The notes under the pieces: model-generated
What the model was told of the DNA's origin: nothing
Database searches by the model: none
The model's input: only the letters and a program-made list of their open reading frames with translations
NCBI RefSeq assembly: GCF_905171775.1
Contig: NC_053489.1
Location: forward strand, 243,914,231 to 243,978,230
Reading direction: 5' to 3'
Length of the DNA: 64,000 nt
DNA from: Rana temporaria
Lineage: Eukaryota; Chordata; Amphibia; Anura; Ranidae
Shown: positions 1-9,892 of the stretch, piece by piece
How the letters are laid out: each line of letters starts with the position of its first letter
How positions within the stretch are numbered: position 1 is the stretch's first letter
Position numbers and translations under genes: made by a program

Positions 1-690
1 CGATCGCGGGTACCTGACGGACGTCGTGGCCGTCAGGCACGCGCATCACGTGACACGCCGGGCACAGTTTCCCCCCGCGATGTCCACCCGGCACTTGAGA
101 GCTGCGCTGTGGACGTCTTTCGTCTACAGCGCAGGTCTCAAGTGGTTGAAGTGCCCCCCTTCCCCGCGAGCTTGCGCAGCAAAGAAAACGCATATGGAAC
201 TCATACACGCATATGTAAACGGTGTTCAAATCACACATGTGAGGTATCGCCGTGATCGTTAGAGCGAGAGCAATAATTCTAGCACTAGACTGTAACTCTA
301 ATCTGGTAACTGTTTTTTAGGTACCGTAGTTTGTCGCCATTCCACGAATGAGTGCAATTTTAAAGCGTGACATGTTTGGTATCTATGTACTCGGCGTAAC
401 ATCATCTTTCACATTATACAAAAAAAATGGTCTAACTTTGCTGTTTTTTTTTTTTTTTTAAATACATGAAACTGTATTTTTCCCAAAAAAAAGTTGCGTT
501 TAAAACACCGCTGCACAAATACCATGTGACATAAAATATTGCAACAATCGCCATTTTATTCTCTAGATTCTCTGCTAAAAAAATATATACATAATTTTTG
601 GGGGTTCTAAGTAATTTTCTAGCAAAAAATACGGATTTTAACTTGTAAACACCAAATGTCAGAAAAAGGCTTAGTCATGAAAGGGTTAAC
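1..690. repeat. Degraded interspersed repeat, hAT-related interior
   Basis: The stretch from about 170 to 690 matches, with divergence, the interior of the hAT-type element at 58965-60366 (opposite orientation) and the repeat at 44548-45095. All share the phrase around a conserved 'cgccattttattctctag', an A-rich/T-rich middle and a 'gagcgagagcaataatt' motif. The first 170 bases are GC-rich and end in 'tcaagtggtt', the typical end of the TTAA-flanked family seen elsewhere. The copy is cut by the window edge, so its left terminus is unknown. No coding potential: the 78-codon open frame here is in repeat DNA. Confidence 0.6.
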
Positions 691-2114
691 TTGGTTACTT
701 GGTGCATTTGTTGTTCATCATGTAGTTTAGTGGTGGATATTGGCATTGTTATGCATACCATATAAGGAGGATAGCAAACATAATGATAACGTTTTTACAT
801 CTTTGTGGTCACTTAGAGATAATTTGGGGTAAATATTTACACAAAACATGCATGCTTTTTCCCTTTTTACATAAAGGCAGAAAGAGAAAAGAGGTATAGT
901 ATGTGCATTATTCCTACCAAGACTTGTCTTTATAAGAGCGGTCTTTAACAAAACACCAAAAAATCCTGCTAGTAACACTTACTTCATTAAAATCATAAGC
1001 ACTACTGCTTTTCTCTGGAAACAGATAAATGCTCATCAGAAGTTTCTCTCAATATGGATTGTGCAAATGCAATTATTTTAGAAATAGCTGAATTTTTACC
1101 ACTGATGTGGTATTTGCTTCTGTATTGTTGAAATCAAGCAGTTCCTCTGCAGCCGTGTACAAAACAACTGTTAGAGATGCAATGATCTGACACTTCAGAT
1201 GACATGCATCATATCCCTGTCAGCATTAAGTAGGCATATGGCATAGTAATACCCATAATGACTATTGCACACAATGCTGCAGTCATTGTTGTATTACCCA
1301 CATGAGCCACCGCCTCAGTATGTGTACCAGCATAAAGGTGAGATATATTATATTAAAAAGGGCAGCTTATCAAATCTTTTCACCTTTACTCTGTTTTCAA
1401 TATTTTTTCTAGCTTTAAACATGCTACTGTGTTCTAATATGTGTTATTTTCAAATATGCACAAATATGTACACATCAAAATGTCTTCTACTCACAGTGTC
1501 CTGAAATGGGAAGCTATTCACTTGCTCTACCAGTAGAAAACAGTGCATTTCACTAATTTGCTCACTTCACTATCTTTAAAATTACAAAAAAATAAAATAA
1601 AGTCGGTATATACTTTTCCTACACATTACAAATAGGAGATCCAAAATCTAAAAATGTGGACCCCTTTAATAGGCACATACAGATCCTGTTTGGGGTCCAA
1701 TATCACTTGATATACTGTATAACTACAAATAATGTTTATGAATGTGTGCAACAGAGGCCAGCTGTTCATGAGAGGTGTTATGAATCAAGCAATAATCACA
1801 GAATACTAAATAAAAAAGGTAAACAGCAGTAGGATGAGGATTCGGGTTACTATGTTGAAGGGTTTGAAAGAGGGCTCTATTTTTAGTTTACAGTAGAAAA
1901 AAAATAAAACAGGACTTTTCTGCCAACAACAGAGTGGCTAAGTTGGGATAGCTATTTTAATCAGCTGTAGTACTGAAGATAAAAACTGAGATCACAGATC
2001 ACAATCCCAAGGAGACAGGGCAGCTCTAGTAGAGGGCACTTGCTGCTTTACAGATCACCATAAAGAATCCATAATAAGGTGGAAGGAATACTTCAGCAAT
2101 ACATGAATAAATGA
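691..2114. other. AT-rich non-coding stretch, no gene seen
   Basis: AT-rich sequence with short A and T runs and only short, motif-free open frames. I see no terminal inverted repeats, no transposase-like motif and no splice-flanked exon. It may be unique intergenic or intronic DNA. Confidence 0.5.
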
Positions 2115-2398
2115 AGCTGGCCATACACTGATAGATTTTTTATATTTTTTGGTCCTGTAGACTGAAAAGAAAGAAATGCAAAACATTCCCCATTCCATAC
2201 TTTACAGCATGGATGAATGAATATGCAGTGTGGGCTACTGTATTCTGACAGCCGGTGCCAGCAGCTGTCAGTATACCTGAACAGCTGTAACATCTGACTG
2301 AATGCAGCTGATGTTCAGCGGACAATTTTTCATTCAAAAGATGTTGGGCAGGAGTGTGATAACAGGGTCACTATAATCTTCTCAATGTATGGCCAGCT
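2115..2398. mobile_element. Small MITE with 'agctggccataca' termini
   Basis: The left end reads agctggccatacactg and the right end reads caatgtatggccagct, so the ends are inverted complements over about 14 bases. Length is about 280 bp with no coding capacity. Related termini occur near 11242-11523. The superfamily is not identifiable from what I can see. Confidence 0.6.
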
Positions 2399-3443
2399 TT
2401 AGGTTATTCTTTTTATCTCCAGAGAACAGTGGCATCATTAACAGGCGGAAACACATCATTTTTCGGCCAAGCATGCAAGGTTATGCATGTTATCCAAATA
2501 AATGAAATCTATGCAATAAAGTTTTTTTACCCAGACTCAAAAATATTAGTCTGTGGTTGAATAAGAATGCTGTGCTTCAACTTTCAAAAATTACATTGTT
2601 TATCTTTGTCCATTTCACGTGTCTCATTGCATGGCACGCAGAAGATGCTGTAACATCTTTAATAAATAATAATATATTAACCTTTTTTTATGTTGTGGTC
2701 CAAAGTTTCCTTTCATTGTGGCATTTATACATAAAACTGGTCAGTTTGTTAAAAAAAAAAAAAAAAAAAAAACACTGGATATCTAAATTTAAAATTGGGC
2801 ATCCCTTCATTAGGGTTATACCCCTGCATCAATAGGATTTTGTCAGCTGAGTAGAAGTTGTTTGTAAATAACACTCACCTTTGTGTCCCTGATCCTAAAT
2901 TGTGCTGCAAGCTGTCTATGGCCTGCTCCAATGATGTCACTCCGTTATGTGTTGGTTTCACAGAAGACACTAGAGACATCCAAGAGATGCGCAAAGAGGC
3001 AGCAGGTCCTGAAAGTCGATCACTTTGGAACTTTTAAGGAGCGGATCAGAAGATCAAGGACACAGGAGGTGAATGTTATCAATCTGCCATTTTCTGCTTG
3101 CCACTTGAAAACTGAATAAGGACAAGCACAATCCAATGTAATAAAGTTGTATAACACTTGAAAGAAAGCACTGAAACTTACCTTTCTCTGTATCCCTAGG
3201 CAATGGCATGTGTCACTTGCTATTTCTCATTCTCACGGTCTGTCCTACTTTCATTATAGTAGTTCTTACATTAATAGAATAAATGCTGCAGGACCAATGA
3301 AAGAGCAGACTGTGTGAATTATTCAACATTGTTATAGATTTATACTGTGCTGTGGCCAGGACAAAAGTTACTGTGCAAATTTTTCCAGAGGCATTTTATC
3401 CAGGAGCCAGGCCTGAATATACCTATTACTATGTACACATATT
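2399..3443. other. Non-coding stretch with old repeat fragments
   Basis: Contains an A20-type homopolymer at about 2751-2772 and, near 2870-3130, a fragment resembling a dispersed frog repeat ('ctcaccttgtgtccctgatcc', 'cctgctccaatgatgtcactcc'). The open frame at 2883-3119 lies in that fragment and has no recognisable domain. Confidence 0.4.
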
Positions 3444-3810
3444 GGGGCAGATCCACATACATCGGCGCATATTTCCGCCGGGCGTAGCGTATCCAAGATA
3501 CACTACGCTGCCGTAACTTACTTTTTTTTTTTGTTGGAATCCTCAAAGAATGCGCGCCGTAAGTTACGGCAGCGTAGTGTATCTTTGACGGCGTAAGGTC
3601 GCGCAATTCAAATCGATGTGATGGGGGCGTTTTTTATGTAAATATGTCGTGACCCGACGTAAACAACGTTTTTTGGAACGGTGCATGCGCCGTCCGTGGG
3701 GGTATCCCAGTGCGCATGCTCAAAATTAAACCGGAACAAGTCAATGCTTACGACGGTGAGGTCATTCTACGCAAATCCCTATTCGCGAACGATTTACTCA
3801 AACGACGTAA
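3444..3810 (+). mobile_element. Left half of GGGGCAGAT MITE interrupted by DIRS-A
   Basis: Starts with ggggcagatccac and is rich in CG-containing words such as ggcgtagcgta. The other half resumes at 9893 and ends in gtggatctggccc at 10267. The flanks carry a 3-bp duplication ATT (3441-3443 and 10268-10270). Homologous uninterrupted copies lie at 27201-27889, 38251-38931 and 60981-61720. The element breaks off inside 'acgacgtaa', a motif present in the intact copies next to 'cgacgcgggaac', which locates the DIRS insertion point. Confidence 0.85.
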
Positions 3811-3858
3811 AAAAAAGAGATTTTTAATACAGCTTACCTGTAAAATCTTTTTCTTGGA

Positions 3859-3996
3859 GTACATCACGGGACACAGAGCGGCATTCATTACTATATGGGT
3901 TATATGGAGTACCTTCAGGTGTAGACACTGGCAATCTCAAACAGGAAATGCCCCTCCCTATATAACCCCCTCCCATAGGAGGAGTACCTCAGTTTT
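3859..3996 (+). repeat. DIRS-A terminal inverted repeat, 3' copy
   Basis: About 138 bp that reads as the reverse complement of 9745-9882, starting at tacatcacgggacacagag and ending near tacctcagtttt. I saw almost no mismatches by eye. Outside it, about 48 bases (3811-3858) belong to this end only; their reverse complement appears in the internal complementary region. Confidence 0.9.
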
Positions 3997-4046
3997 GTAG
4001 CAAGCAGTATGCCTCCCAAAATGGTCCTCAAAAAAGAGGGGTGGGA

Positions 4047-4162
4047 GCTCTGTGTCCCGTGATGTACTCCAAGAAAAAGATTTTACAGGTAAGCTGTATT
4101 AAAAATCTCTTTTTCTTTATCGTACATCACGGGACACAGAGCGGCATTCATTACTATATGGG
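4047..4162 (+). repeat. DIRS-A internal complementary region
   Basis: Bases 4047-4111 are the reverse complement of the outermost left end (about 3811-3868), and bases 4107-4162 are the reverse complement of the outermost right end (about 9841-9892). The two end copies are fused near 'aatctctttttctttatcg'. This is the known DIRS hallmark: the region bridges the two ends during formation of the circular intermediate. It lies just downstream of the recombinase gene, as expected. Confidence 0.9.
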
Positions 4163-4328
4163 ATGTCCCAAAGCAATGCTTACAATGAGGGGAGGGAGAA
4201 CATCTCCAAGACAAAAGGATTTAATTTAGAGATATACTCAAATCATAATAAATCCAACTTAGTTGAGAAAAATAATTTTAAATTTTAAATTTAACTCAAA
4301 AAAGAGGAGCCCCCGGAATCCGAGGGTC

Positions 4329-7181
4329 TCAAACTGCAGCCTGCAGCACTGCCTGCCCGAAGGCAGTATCAGTATTCCTTCTTACGTCCAACTTGTAGAA
4401 TTTTGTAAACGTGTGGACAGAAGACCAGGTTGCCGCCTTGCAAACTTGAGCCATAGAGATCTGGTGGTGTGCTGCCCAGGAGGCGCCCATGGCTCTAGTA
4501 GAATGAGCCTTTAATGATACTGGAGGAGGCAACCCTTTCAAGCCGTAGGCCTGAGTGATTAATTGCTTAATCCACCTAGAAATGGTGGACCTTGCAGCTG
4601 CCTGCCCCTTCTTGGGCCCATCCGGTAGAATGAACAGCACATCTGTTTTCCGGATCTTCTTTGTAGCTTTAAGATAGGCCTTCATGGCCCTGACAATATC
4701 CAAGGTATGCAGCAACCCTTCCTTTCTGGAAGTAGGTTTAGGGAAGAAGGATGGTAATACCAAATCCTGGTTCAAATGAAAACTGGATATGACCTTCGGT
4801 AGGAAGGAAGGATGAGGGCGGAGAACGACCCTGTCCTTATGAAAAACAAGATATGGTTCCTTACAGGATAAGGCCGCTAGCTCCGAAACTCCTCTTGCGG
4901 AAACTATGGCAACCAAAAATACTAACTTCCTTGTCAGTAGAACCAAAGGAATTTCAGCCAACGGCTCAAACGGTTGTTTCTGTAAACTTGACAGAACAAG
5001 ATTTAAATCCCACGGACAAAGCGGGGATTTAACTGGAGGTCTAATACGTAAGACCCCTTGAAGGAAGGTCTTAACCAGCGAGTGGGTGGCCAGCGGCCGC
5101 TGAAACCACACTGACAGAGCAGAAATCTGTCCTTTGATTGTGCTTAATGCCAATCCTTTATCCACTCCTAGCTGGAGAAAACTTAATACTCTATCGATGG
5201 TAAACTTGCGAGAAAGCCATCGCTTGGACTCACACCAGCCTACATAGGCCTTCCAGACCCTGTAATAAATCACCCTAGAGACCGGTTTCCTGGCTCTGAT
5301 TAGGGTAGAGACTACTTTCTGAGACAGACCTCTACCCCTGAGAATCAGGGATTCAGCTTCCAGGACGTCAAATTTAGATGCCGTAAGGCAGGGTGGAGGA
5401 TCGGACCTTGCGATAGCAGGTCTGGCCGTAGAGGAAGAGTCCAAGGGTCTCCCACTACCATCTTTAGGATGAGTGAGTACCATGCCCTTCTGGGCCATGC
5501 TGGAGCTACCAGGATGACTGGTATGTGTTCCACCCGGATCCTGCGCAGCAGGCGGGGTAGTAACTGGAGCGGGGGAAACGCATAAAGAAGTTTGAACTGA
5601 TGCCAAGGGCAAACCAACGCATCGGTTCCGCAGGCCATCGGATCCCTTGAGCGGGATATGAACCTGTCTAGTTTCTTGTTGAGTCTCGATGCCATGATAT
5701 CCACGTCCGGCACTCCCCATCTTTGGCAGAGTGCTTGAAAGACTTGTGGATGCAGAGACCATTCCCCCGGCCATAGAGTCTGGCGGCTTAAGAAGTCCGC
5801 CTGAAAGTTGTCCACTCCTGGAATGAATATTGCCGATATGCAGGGCACATGCGCCTCTGCCCATAGGAGAATCAAGCTCACCTCTCTCTGAGCGGCTTGA
5901 CTCCTGGTTCCCCCTTGGTGATTTATGTATGCCACGGCCGTGGCATTGTCTGATTGAATTCTCACCGGGAACCCCTGCAATCTTGACGTCCAAGCCCTGA
6001 GGGCTAGTCGAGCAGCTCTGAGCTCCAAGATGTTGATGGGCAACTGCTTCTCTGGCTTTGCCCAAGTACCTTGGCGAGTGCAACCATCCAAAATTGCTCC
6101 CCAGCCCGTCAGGCTGGCGTCTGTGGTCACTATCTTCCAAGCCACTGGGCTGAAAGACTTCCCCTTCAGTAGATTCTGAGGGTCTAACCACCAACACAGA
6201 CTTTGTCGGACTCTTGATAAGAGCGGCCACGGGATATCCAAGGCCTGTGGCCTTCTGCTCCATGCTGACAGGATGGCTGCCTGTAGGATGCGAGTGTGGC
6301 TCTGGGCGTATGGTACCGCCTCGAACGTGGCCACCATCTTGCCTAGTAACCTCATACATAGGCGAATAGTCGGTTCTTTCTTGCTTAGAACCAGTAGGAT
6401 TAATTCCTTGATGGCTTTTACCTTCCTCAGAGGTAGGAACACTCCTTGTTGTTCTGTGTCTAATCTCATGCCGAGATATTCCAACTGCCTTGTGGGCTGG
6501 AAAGCTGACTTTTCTCGATTTAGGACCCAGCCGAACCTCTCGAGGTATTGGACCGCGAGGGCCACTGCTCGCTCCAAGCCGGGAGACGAGTGGTCTATGA
6601 CTAGGAGGTCGTCCAGGTATGCTAGGATCGTGACCCCTTGGATCCTTAGCTTGGCTAGGATCGGAGCTAGGACCTTCGTGAACACCCGGGGGGCCGTAGC
6701 CAACCCGAAGGGAAGCGCCACGAATTGGAAGTGACGCAAAGCCACCATGAAGCGTAGATATCTTTGATGTGGCTGATAAATTGGAACATGAAGGTAGGCA
6801 TCCTTTATGTCTATGGACGCCATGAAGTCGTCCTTCTGGAGTGTGGCAGCTGCTGACCGCACGGATTCCATCCGAAATGAGCGGATCTTTAGATATGCAT
6901 TTACCATCTTTAGGTCCAAAATTGGCCTGACATCTCCATTGGATTTTGGGATGATGAATAGGTTGGAGTAGAAATCCAGCCCCTGTTCCAGGACTGGTAC
7001 CTCTACTATTACTTCCTGGGAAAGTAGATGATCTAATGCCGATCTTAATGCGGCTCCCTTTTCCGGATCGTTTGGAATCCTCGACTCCTGGAAATGAGGA
7101 GGAGGAAACCTTAGGAAATCTAATTTGTAGCCTGTGGCCACGGAAGACCGTACCCACTCGTCGGGAATGCTGGCTTCCCAA
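4329..7181 (-). CDS. Tyrosine recombinase of DIRS-A (C-terminal 300 residues are the enzyme)
   Basis: The open frame has 950 codons, but only about residues 640-950 look like a protein under selection: a phage-integrase-type tyrosine recombinase that would insert the circular DIRS cDNA. Catalytic residues are visible: R763 in ARGVSEL, H893 and R896 in AHSTRA, W919 in ATWSS, and the nucleophile Y929 in KFYKLDV. The upstream 600 codons overlap the RT/RNase H ORF in another frame and look like a stop-free shadow. The frame is the same as gag, separated from it by the gag stop at 7236. The true start is unknown; the first Met is only nominal, and translation may need re-initiation, readthrough or splicing. 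Confidence 0.85.
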   Translation of the reverse strand: MGSQHSRRVGTVFRGHRLQIRFPKVSSSSFPGVEDSKRSGKGSRIKIGIRSSTFPGSNSRGTSPGTGAGFLLQPIHHPKIQWRCQANFGPKDGKCISKDPLISDGIRAVSSCHTPEGRLHGVHRHKGCLPSCSNLSATSKISTLHGGFASLPIRGASLRVGYGPPGVHEGPSSDPSQAKDPRGHDPSIPGRPPSHRPLVSRLGASSGPRGPIPREVRLGPKSRKVSFPAHKAVGISRHEIRHRTTRSVPTSEEGKSHQGINPTGSKQERTDYSPMYEVTRQDGGHVRGGTIRPEPHSHPTGSHPVSMEQKATGLGYPVAALIKSPTKSVLVVRPSESTEGEVFQPSGLEDSDHRRQPDGLGSNFGWLHSPRYLGKAREAVAHQHLGAQSCSTSPQGLDVKIAGVPGENSIRQCHGRGIHKSPRGNQESSRSERGELDSPMGRGACALHIGNIHSRSGQLSGGLLKPPDSMAGGMVSASTSLSSTLPKMGSAGRGYHGIETQQETRQVHIPLKGSDGLRNRCVGLPLASVQTSLCVSPAPVTTPPAAQDPGGTHTSHPGSSSMAQKGMVLTHPKDGSGRPLDSSSTARPAIARSDPPPCLTASKFDVLEAESLILRGRGLSQKVVSTLIRARKPVSRVIYYRVWKAYVGWCESKRWLSRKFTIDRVLSFLQLGVDKGLALSTIKGQISALSVWFQRPLATHSLVKTFLQGVLRIRPPVKSPLCPWDLNLVLSSLQKQPFEPLAEIPLVLLTRKLVFLVAIVSARGVSELAALSCKEPYLVFHKDRVVLRPHPSFLPKVISSFHLNQDLVLPSFFPKPTSRKEGLLHTLDIVRAMKAYLKATKKIRKTDVLFILPDGPKKGQAAARSTISRWIKQLITQAYGLKGLPPPVSLKAHSTRAMGASWAAHHQISMAQVCKAATWSSVHTFTKFYKLDVRRNTDTAFGQAVLQAAV

Positions 7182-7369
7182 ATCTCTGAAAAGAGTCGCA
7201 GCCTTCCCCCCACCTTCGTGGGTGGGGGCGCCCCTTCATAAGGTTGGCTTGGGGGCTGGTTTTGCTGGTTTGCGAAACCACTGCCTTTTGCCTCTAACAG
7301 CCTGTCCTTGTGATTTGCTGTTGAAGCCGAAGTTTGCTTTTGCAGGAGGCCGTCGATACTGCTTGGCAT
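5345..7369 (-). CDS. Reverse transcriptase / RNase H polyprotein of DIRS-A
   Basis: 674 codons. The RT domain spans about residues 80-330, with the polymerase motif YLDD at 251-254 and an upstream 'IDIKDAYLHVP' motif. RNase H follows with D417 (TTDAS), E449 (ILELR), D474 (QSDNA) and D525 (QADFLSR). After RNase H, about residues 535-674 hold the segment DIMASRLN...YAFPPL...PAWPRRAW, which matches the methyltransferase-like tail known from DIRS elements. It overlaps the gag end by 134 bases in the +1 frame, suggesting frameshift or internal initiation. No integrase or protease is seen, as expected for DIRS. Confidence 0.92.
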   Translation of the reverse strand: MPSSIDGLLQKQTSASTANHKDRLLEAKGSGFANQQNQPPSQPYEGAPPPTKVGGRLRLFSEIWEASIPDEWVRSSVATGYKLDFLRFPPPHFQESRIPNDPEKGAALRSALDHLLSQEVIVEVPVLEQGLDFYSNLFIIPKSNGDVRPILDLKMVNAYLKIRSFRMESVRSAAATLQKDDFMASIDIKDAYLHVPIYQPHQRYLRFMVALRHFQFVALPFGLATAPRVFTKVLAPILAKLRIQGVTILAYLDDLLVIDHSSPGLERAVALAVQYLERFGWVLNREKSAFQPTRQLEYLGMRLDTEQQGVFLPLRKVKAIKELILLVLSKKEPTIRLCMRLLGKMVATFEAVPYAQSHTRILQAAILSAWSRRPQALDIPWPLLSRVRQSLCWWLDPQNLLKGKSFSPVAWKIVTTDASLTGWGAILDGCTRQGTWAKPEKQLPINILELRAARLALRAWTSRLQGFPVRIQSDNATAVAYINHQGGTRSQAAQREVSLILLWAEAHVPCISAIFIPGVDNFQADFLSRQTLWPGEWSLHPQVFQALCQRWGVPDVDIMASRLNKKLDRFISRSRDPMACGTDALVCPWHQFKLLYAFPPLQLLPRLLRRIRVEHIPVILVAPAWPRRAWYSLILKMVVGDPWTLPLRPDLLSQGPILHPALRHLNLTSWKLNP

Positions 7370-8558
7370 TAGAGGGCCCCTGCCCAGGGGAATACTGTCG
7401 TTTAAACGCAGGCCCCTGAACCTTCTTCTTAGTTGGCAAGAGAGTACTCTTGCCGTTTGAAATGGTCTGAATGTATTTATCTAGGTCTTCTCCGAAGAGT
7501 CGTCCTCCATGGAAGGGGAACCCTACCAGGAGCTTCTTGCATGGGGGCTCAGCCTCCCAGCTTTTTAACCATAAGAGTCTTCTCATATGGATAAGGGATA
7601 ACGATAAACGTGACGCTTGCTGGATAGAATCCTTGATTGCGTCTACCGTAAAACATATGGCCTTAGGGACATCCGAAAATTCTTCTGCCTGCTGGGCAGG
7701 AATAAGTTTAAGCATCTGCTTAAATTGATCCGATAATGCTTGAGCGACCCCAATCGCAGCCACAGCTGGCTGTACTACTGCCCCTGCAGTAGTGAAGGAG
7801 TTCTTAAGTAGTGCTTCCAAGCGCTTATCAACTGGATCCTTGAACACCTGTATGTTTTCTACAGGGCATGTTAACGATTTGTTAACACATGAGATGGCTG
7901 CGTCCACTGCAGGAGTAGCCCATCTTTTGGAAAATTTTTCTTCCATAGGATATAGGACAGAGAACTTTTTAGGTGGTAAGAAGATCTTATCTGGCTTGTT
8001 CCAATCTTGGAACAAAACTCCCTCTAATAGAGGATGGATCGGAAACACAGCATTGCTTTGAGGCGCCCTCAGTGAGCCCAAAGCTGAAACCGTCGATACC
8101 TGGAGATCTGGTACTGGCAAGTTGAATGCCCTATGGACCAAGTCCGACAATCCTTGAATCCACCAGCTCTCCCTCAGGGAGACTGCCCCAGACTCCTCTG
8201 TATCCGGATCTTCGATCCCTGAACCTACTTGGTCCTTGTCCAAGAGGTCGTCCAATTCCCCTGAGGAAAGGACCTCCTCTTCTGAGGGTCCGCGCTCGGG
8301 CGACGGAGATCTATTCCGCTTACTGCCCCGCATAGCTGCGGCTATCATTTTACCCATGCTTTTCTGCATCTCTTTTAAAGAGGTGAGTAATACCTCCTCT
8401 GTGACCATCTTAGGGTTGGACTGACCCGCGTCAGCTCCAGCCCCAGATCCCGATGGCCCCAAGGCTCCCTGTGGGGAAAGCAGCGGCATAGCTTTGTCCG
8501 AGACCTCAGACTCTCTGGGGGAATCCCCACCTCTTGTACCCTTGTTTTTTGATGCCAT
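7236..8558 (-). CDS. Gag-like structural protein of DIRS-A
   Basis: 440 codons from an ATG at 8556-8558 to a TGA at 7236. The N-terminal third is acidic and Ser/Pro-rich, with an RNRSPSPERGPSEEE stretch near residues 80-95. The middle is a helical, cysteine-poor region, and the last 70 residues are strongly basic (FKRQYSPGQG, RRPPAKANFGF, GKRQWFRKPAKPAPK), fitting nucleic-acid binding. No CCHC zinc knuckle is visible. The role as Gag is inferred from position and composition, because DIRS Gags diverge strongly. It shares its frame with the recombinase. Confidence 0.8.
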   Translation of the reverse strand: MASKNKGTRGGDSPRESEVSDKAMPLLSPQGALGPSGSGAGADAGQSNPKMVTEEVLLTSLKEMQKSMGKMIAAAMRGSKRNRSPSPERGPSEEEVLSSGELDDLLDKDQVGSGIEDPDTEESGAVSLRESWWIQGLSDLVHRAFNLPVPDLQVSTVSALGSLRAPQSNAVFPIHPLLEGVLFQDWNKPDKIFLPPKKFSVLYPMEEKFSKRWATPAVDAAISCVNKSLTCPVENIQVFKDPVDKRLEALLKNSFTTAGAVVQPAVAAIGVAQALSDQFKQMLKLIPAQQAEEFSDVPKAICFTVDAIKDSIQQASRLSLSLIHMRRLLWLKSWEAEPPCKKLLVGFPFHGGRLFGEDLDKYIQTISNGKSTLLPTKKKVQGPAFKRQYSPGQGPSNAKQYRRPPAKANFGFNSKSQGQAVRGKRQWFRKPAKPAPKPTL

Positions 8559-9744
8559 GGTACAATACCGAGGTACACCTGCTACTTATTGGTACCTGGG
8601 ACTTATAAATAGTTAAATGCCCAAACACCTGTTTGGGGGATAAAAAATGCTTCCTCTCCCCTAGATGACACTTTTTTTTTTTTTTTTTTTTTTTTTTCAA
8701 AAAAAAATCTTTTTTTTTCAAATCTAGGAAAGAAAAGACATTCTGTCCCCCTGAGTAGTATTGCAAGAAAAACTATGAGATGGAAAAGAAACAGCCTATT
8801 CCTAGGCTTGAAAACAGTCTTTCTGAAGACTGCAATATTCTTTCTGGCCACTGTGTGTCCTCGGCGCCCCGTGCTTGCCGTTCTGGTCTTTCCTCCTCAG
8901 TTCCAAAGTATTGAATGAGCTATATGGAACAAACAAGGAAGGGCCGCCCCTTCCTTAAGCCACTGACCCGCCCTTCCCCCCCAGCAATCTCAAACAGGAA
9001 ATGCCCCTCCCGACAGGGGGGGGGTGGGGTTGGGAGGAAGGGACCTCTCTGCTCCAGCAAACTGCAGCCTGCAGCCTGGAACCATGAGGAGGTCAGCGTT
9101 TTGCCTGCTTTGCAGGCTCTGAGGAGGAAGACTGAATGGAGCATCGCCTGGAGGCTTGCAGGTAAGCACAGCTCTCTGACACACACATATACTTTTATAT
9201 CACACAGGCCCCACTCAATGCTTTTCCAACACTACAAGGGAGGTCACATCTTATGGGGAATAATACATATAGAGCCATCCTATCTTTATGATATGTGACT
9301 AGTTTGCCAGATGCAGTGCATAACTTTAGGCATGTCCCCTGTGACCCCCCAGAAAAAACCTGCTAAGAACCAAGTTCCGCAAGTTTTCCCCTCACTTACC
9401 TGCTCCATGCCGCAGGACTTTGCCAAGCAAGAGGCCCAATCTTCCCCCATCTCGGTGGGGATGTCTAGACCTTCAGGCCCTGGGTTCCTATGAAGGATCC
9501 ACTGTCCTGGGCCCATATAGCACTCTGGCAACAGAAACATTAGGCACCCAAAGGTTTCTAAGTTCTGGGCCCAGGGTCCAGCTCTCTAAAAAGAAAACCA
9601 TTATGGGCTATACCCCAAGGGTTTGGGGTCCGGTTACTGACCACTTTAGCGCTGAGGCTTTTTTGGACAGAACCGGTTAGCTCACCTAATCCCAAGGATG
9701 CGGAGGCAAGCTAAACCATGACTAACACCTAAGACACTGGCGGA
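8559..9744 (-). other. DIRS-A leader / 5' untranslated region
   Basis: About 1.2 kb between the terminal repeat and gag. It holds a long T-run on the plus strand (8672-8698), an A-run on the sense strand. It also holds a third, partial copy of terminal-repeat sequence: 8985-9010 repeats 'caatctcaaacaggaaatg' as found at 3932-3957. Short open frames here lack motifs. The leader presumably carries the promoter, but I cannot place a TATA box. Confidence 0.6.
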
Positions 9745-9882
9745 AAAACTGAGGTACTCCTCCTATGGGAGGGGGTTATATAGGGAGGGGCATTTCCTGT
9801 TTGAGATTGCCAGTGTCTACACCTGAAGGTACTCCATATAACCCATATAGTAATGAATGCCGCTCTGTGTCCCGTGATGTAC
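9745..9882 (-). repeat. DIRS-A terminal inverted repeat, 5' copy
   Basis: Reverse complement of 3859-3996, ending in cccgtgatgta on the plus strand. The ten bases beyond it (acgataaaga) are private to this end and reappear, complemented, in the internal complementary region. Confidence 0.9.
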
Positions 9883-9892
9883 GATAAAGAAA

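Larger units (their letters stand above)
3811..9892 (-). mobile_element. DIRS-A: DIRS-type tyrosine-recombinase retrotransposon
   Basis: A complete-looking DIRS element of about 6.1 kb on the minus strand. In element order it holds a leader (9744-8559), gag-like ORF (8558-7236), RT/RNase H ORF (7369-5345), tyrosine recombinase (C-terminal part of 7181-4329), an internal complementary region (4162-4047) and terminal inverted repeats (9745-9882 and 3859-3996). DIRS elements are known to insert through a recombinase and circular DNA rather than an integrase. Consistent with this, there is no long target duplication: the surrounding MITE resumes directly after the element. The exact ends are uncertain by a few bases because both junctions lie in A-runs. 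All three ORFs are uninterrupted, so the copy may be young. Confidence 0.93.

Noticed and set aside
6273..6734. Plus-strand 153-codon frame inside DIRS-A
   Set aside because: Antisense shadow of the RT gene; no motif.
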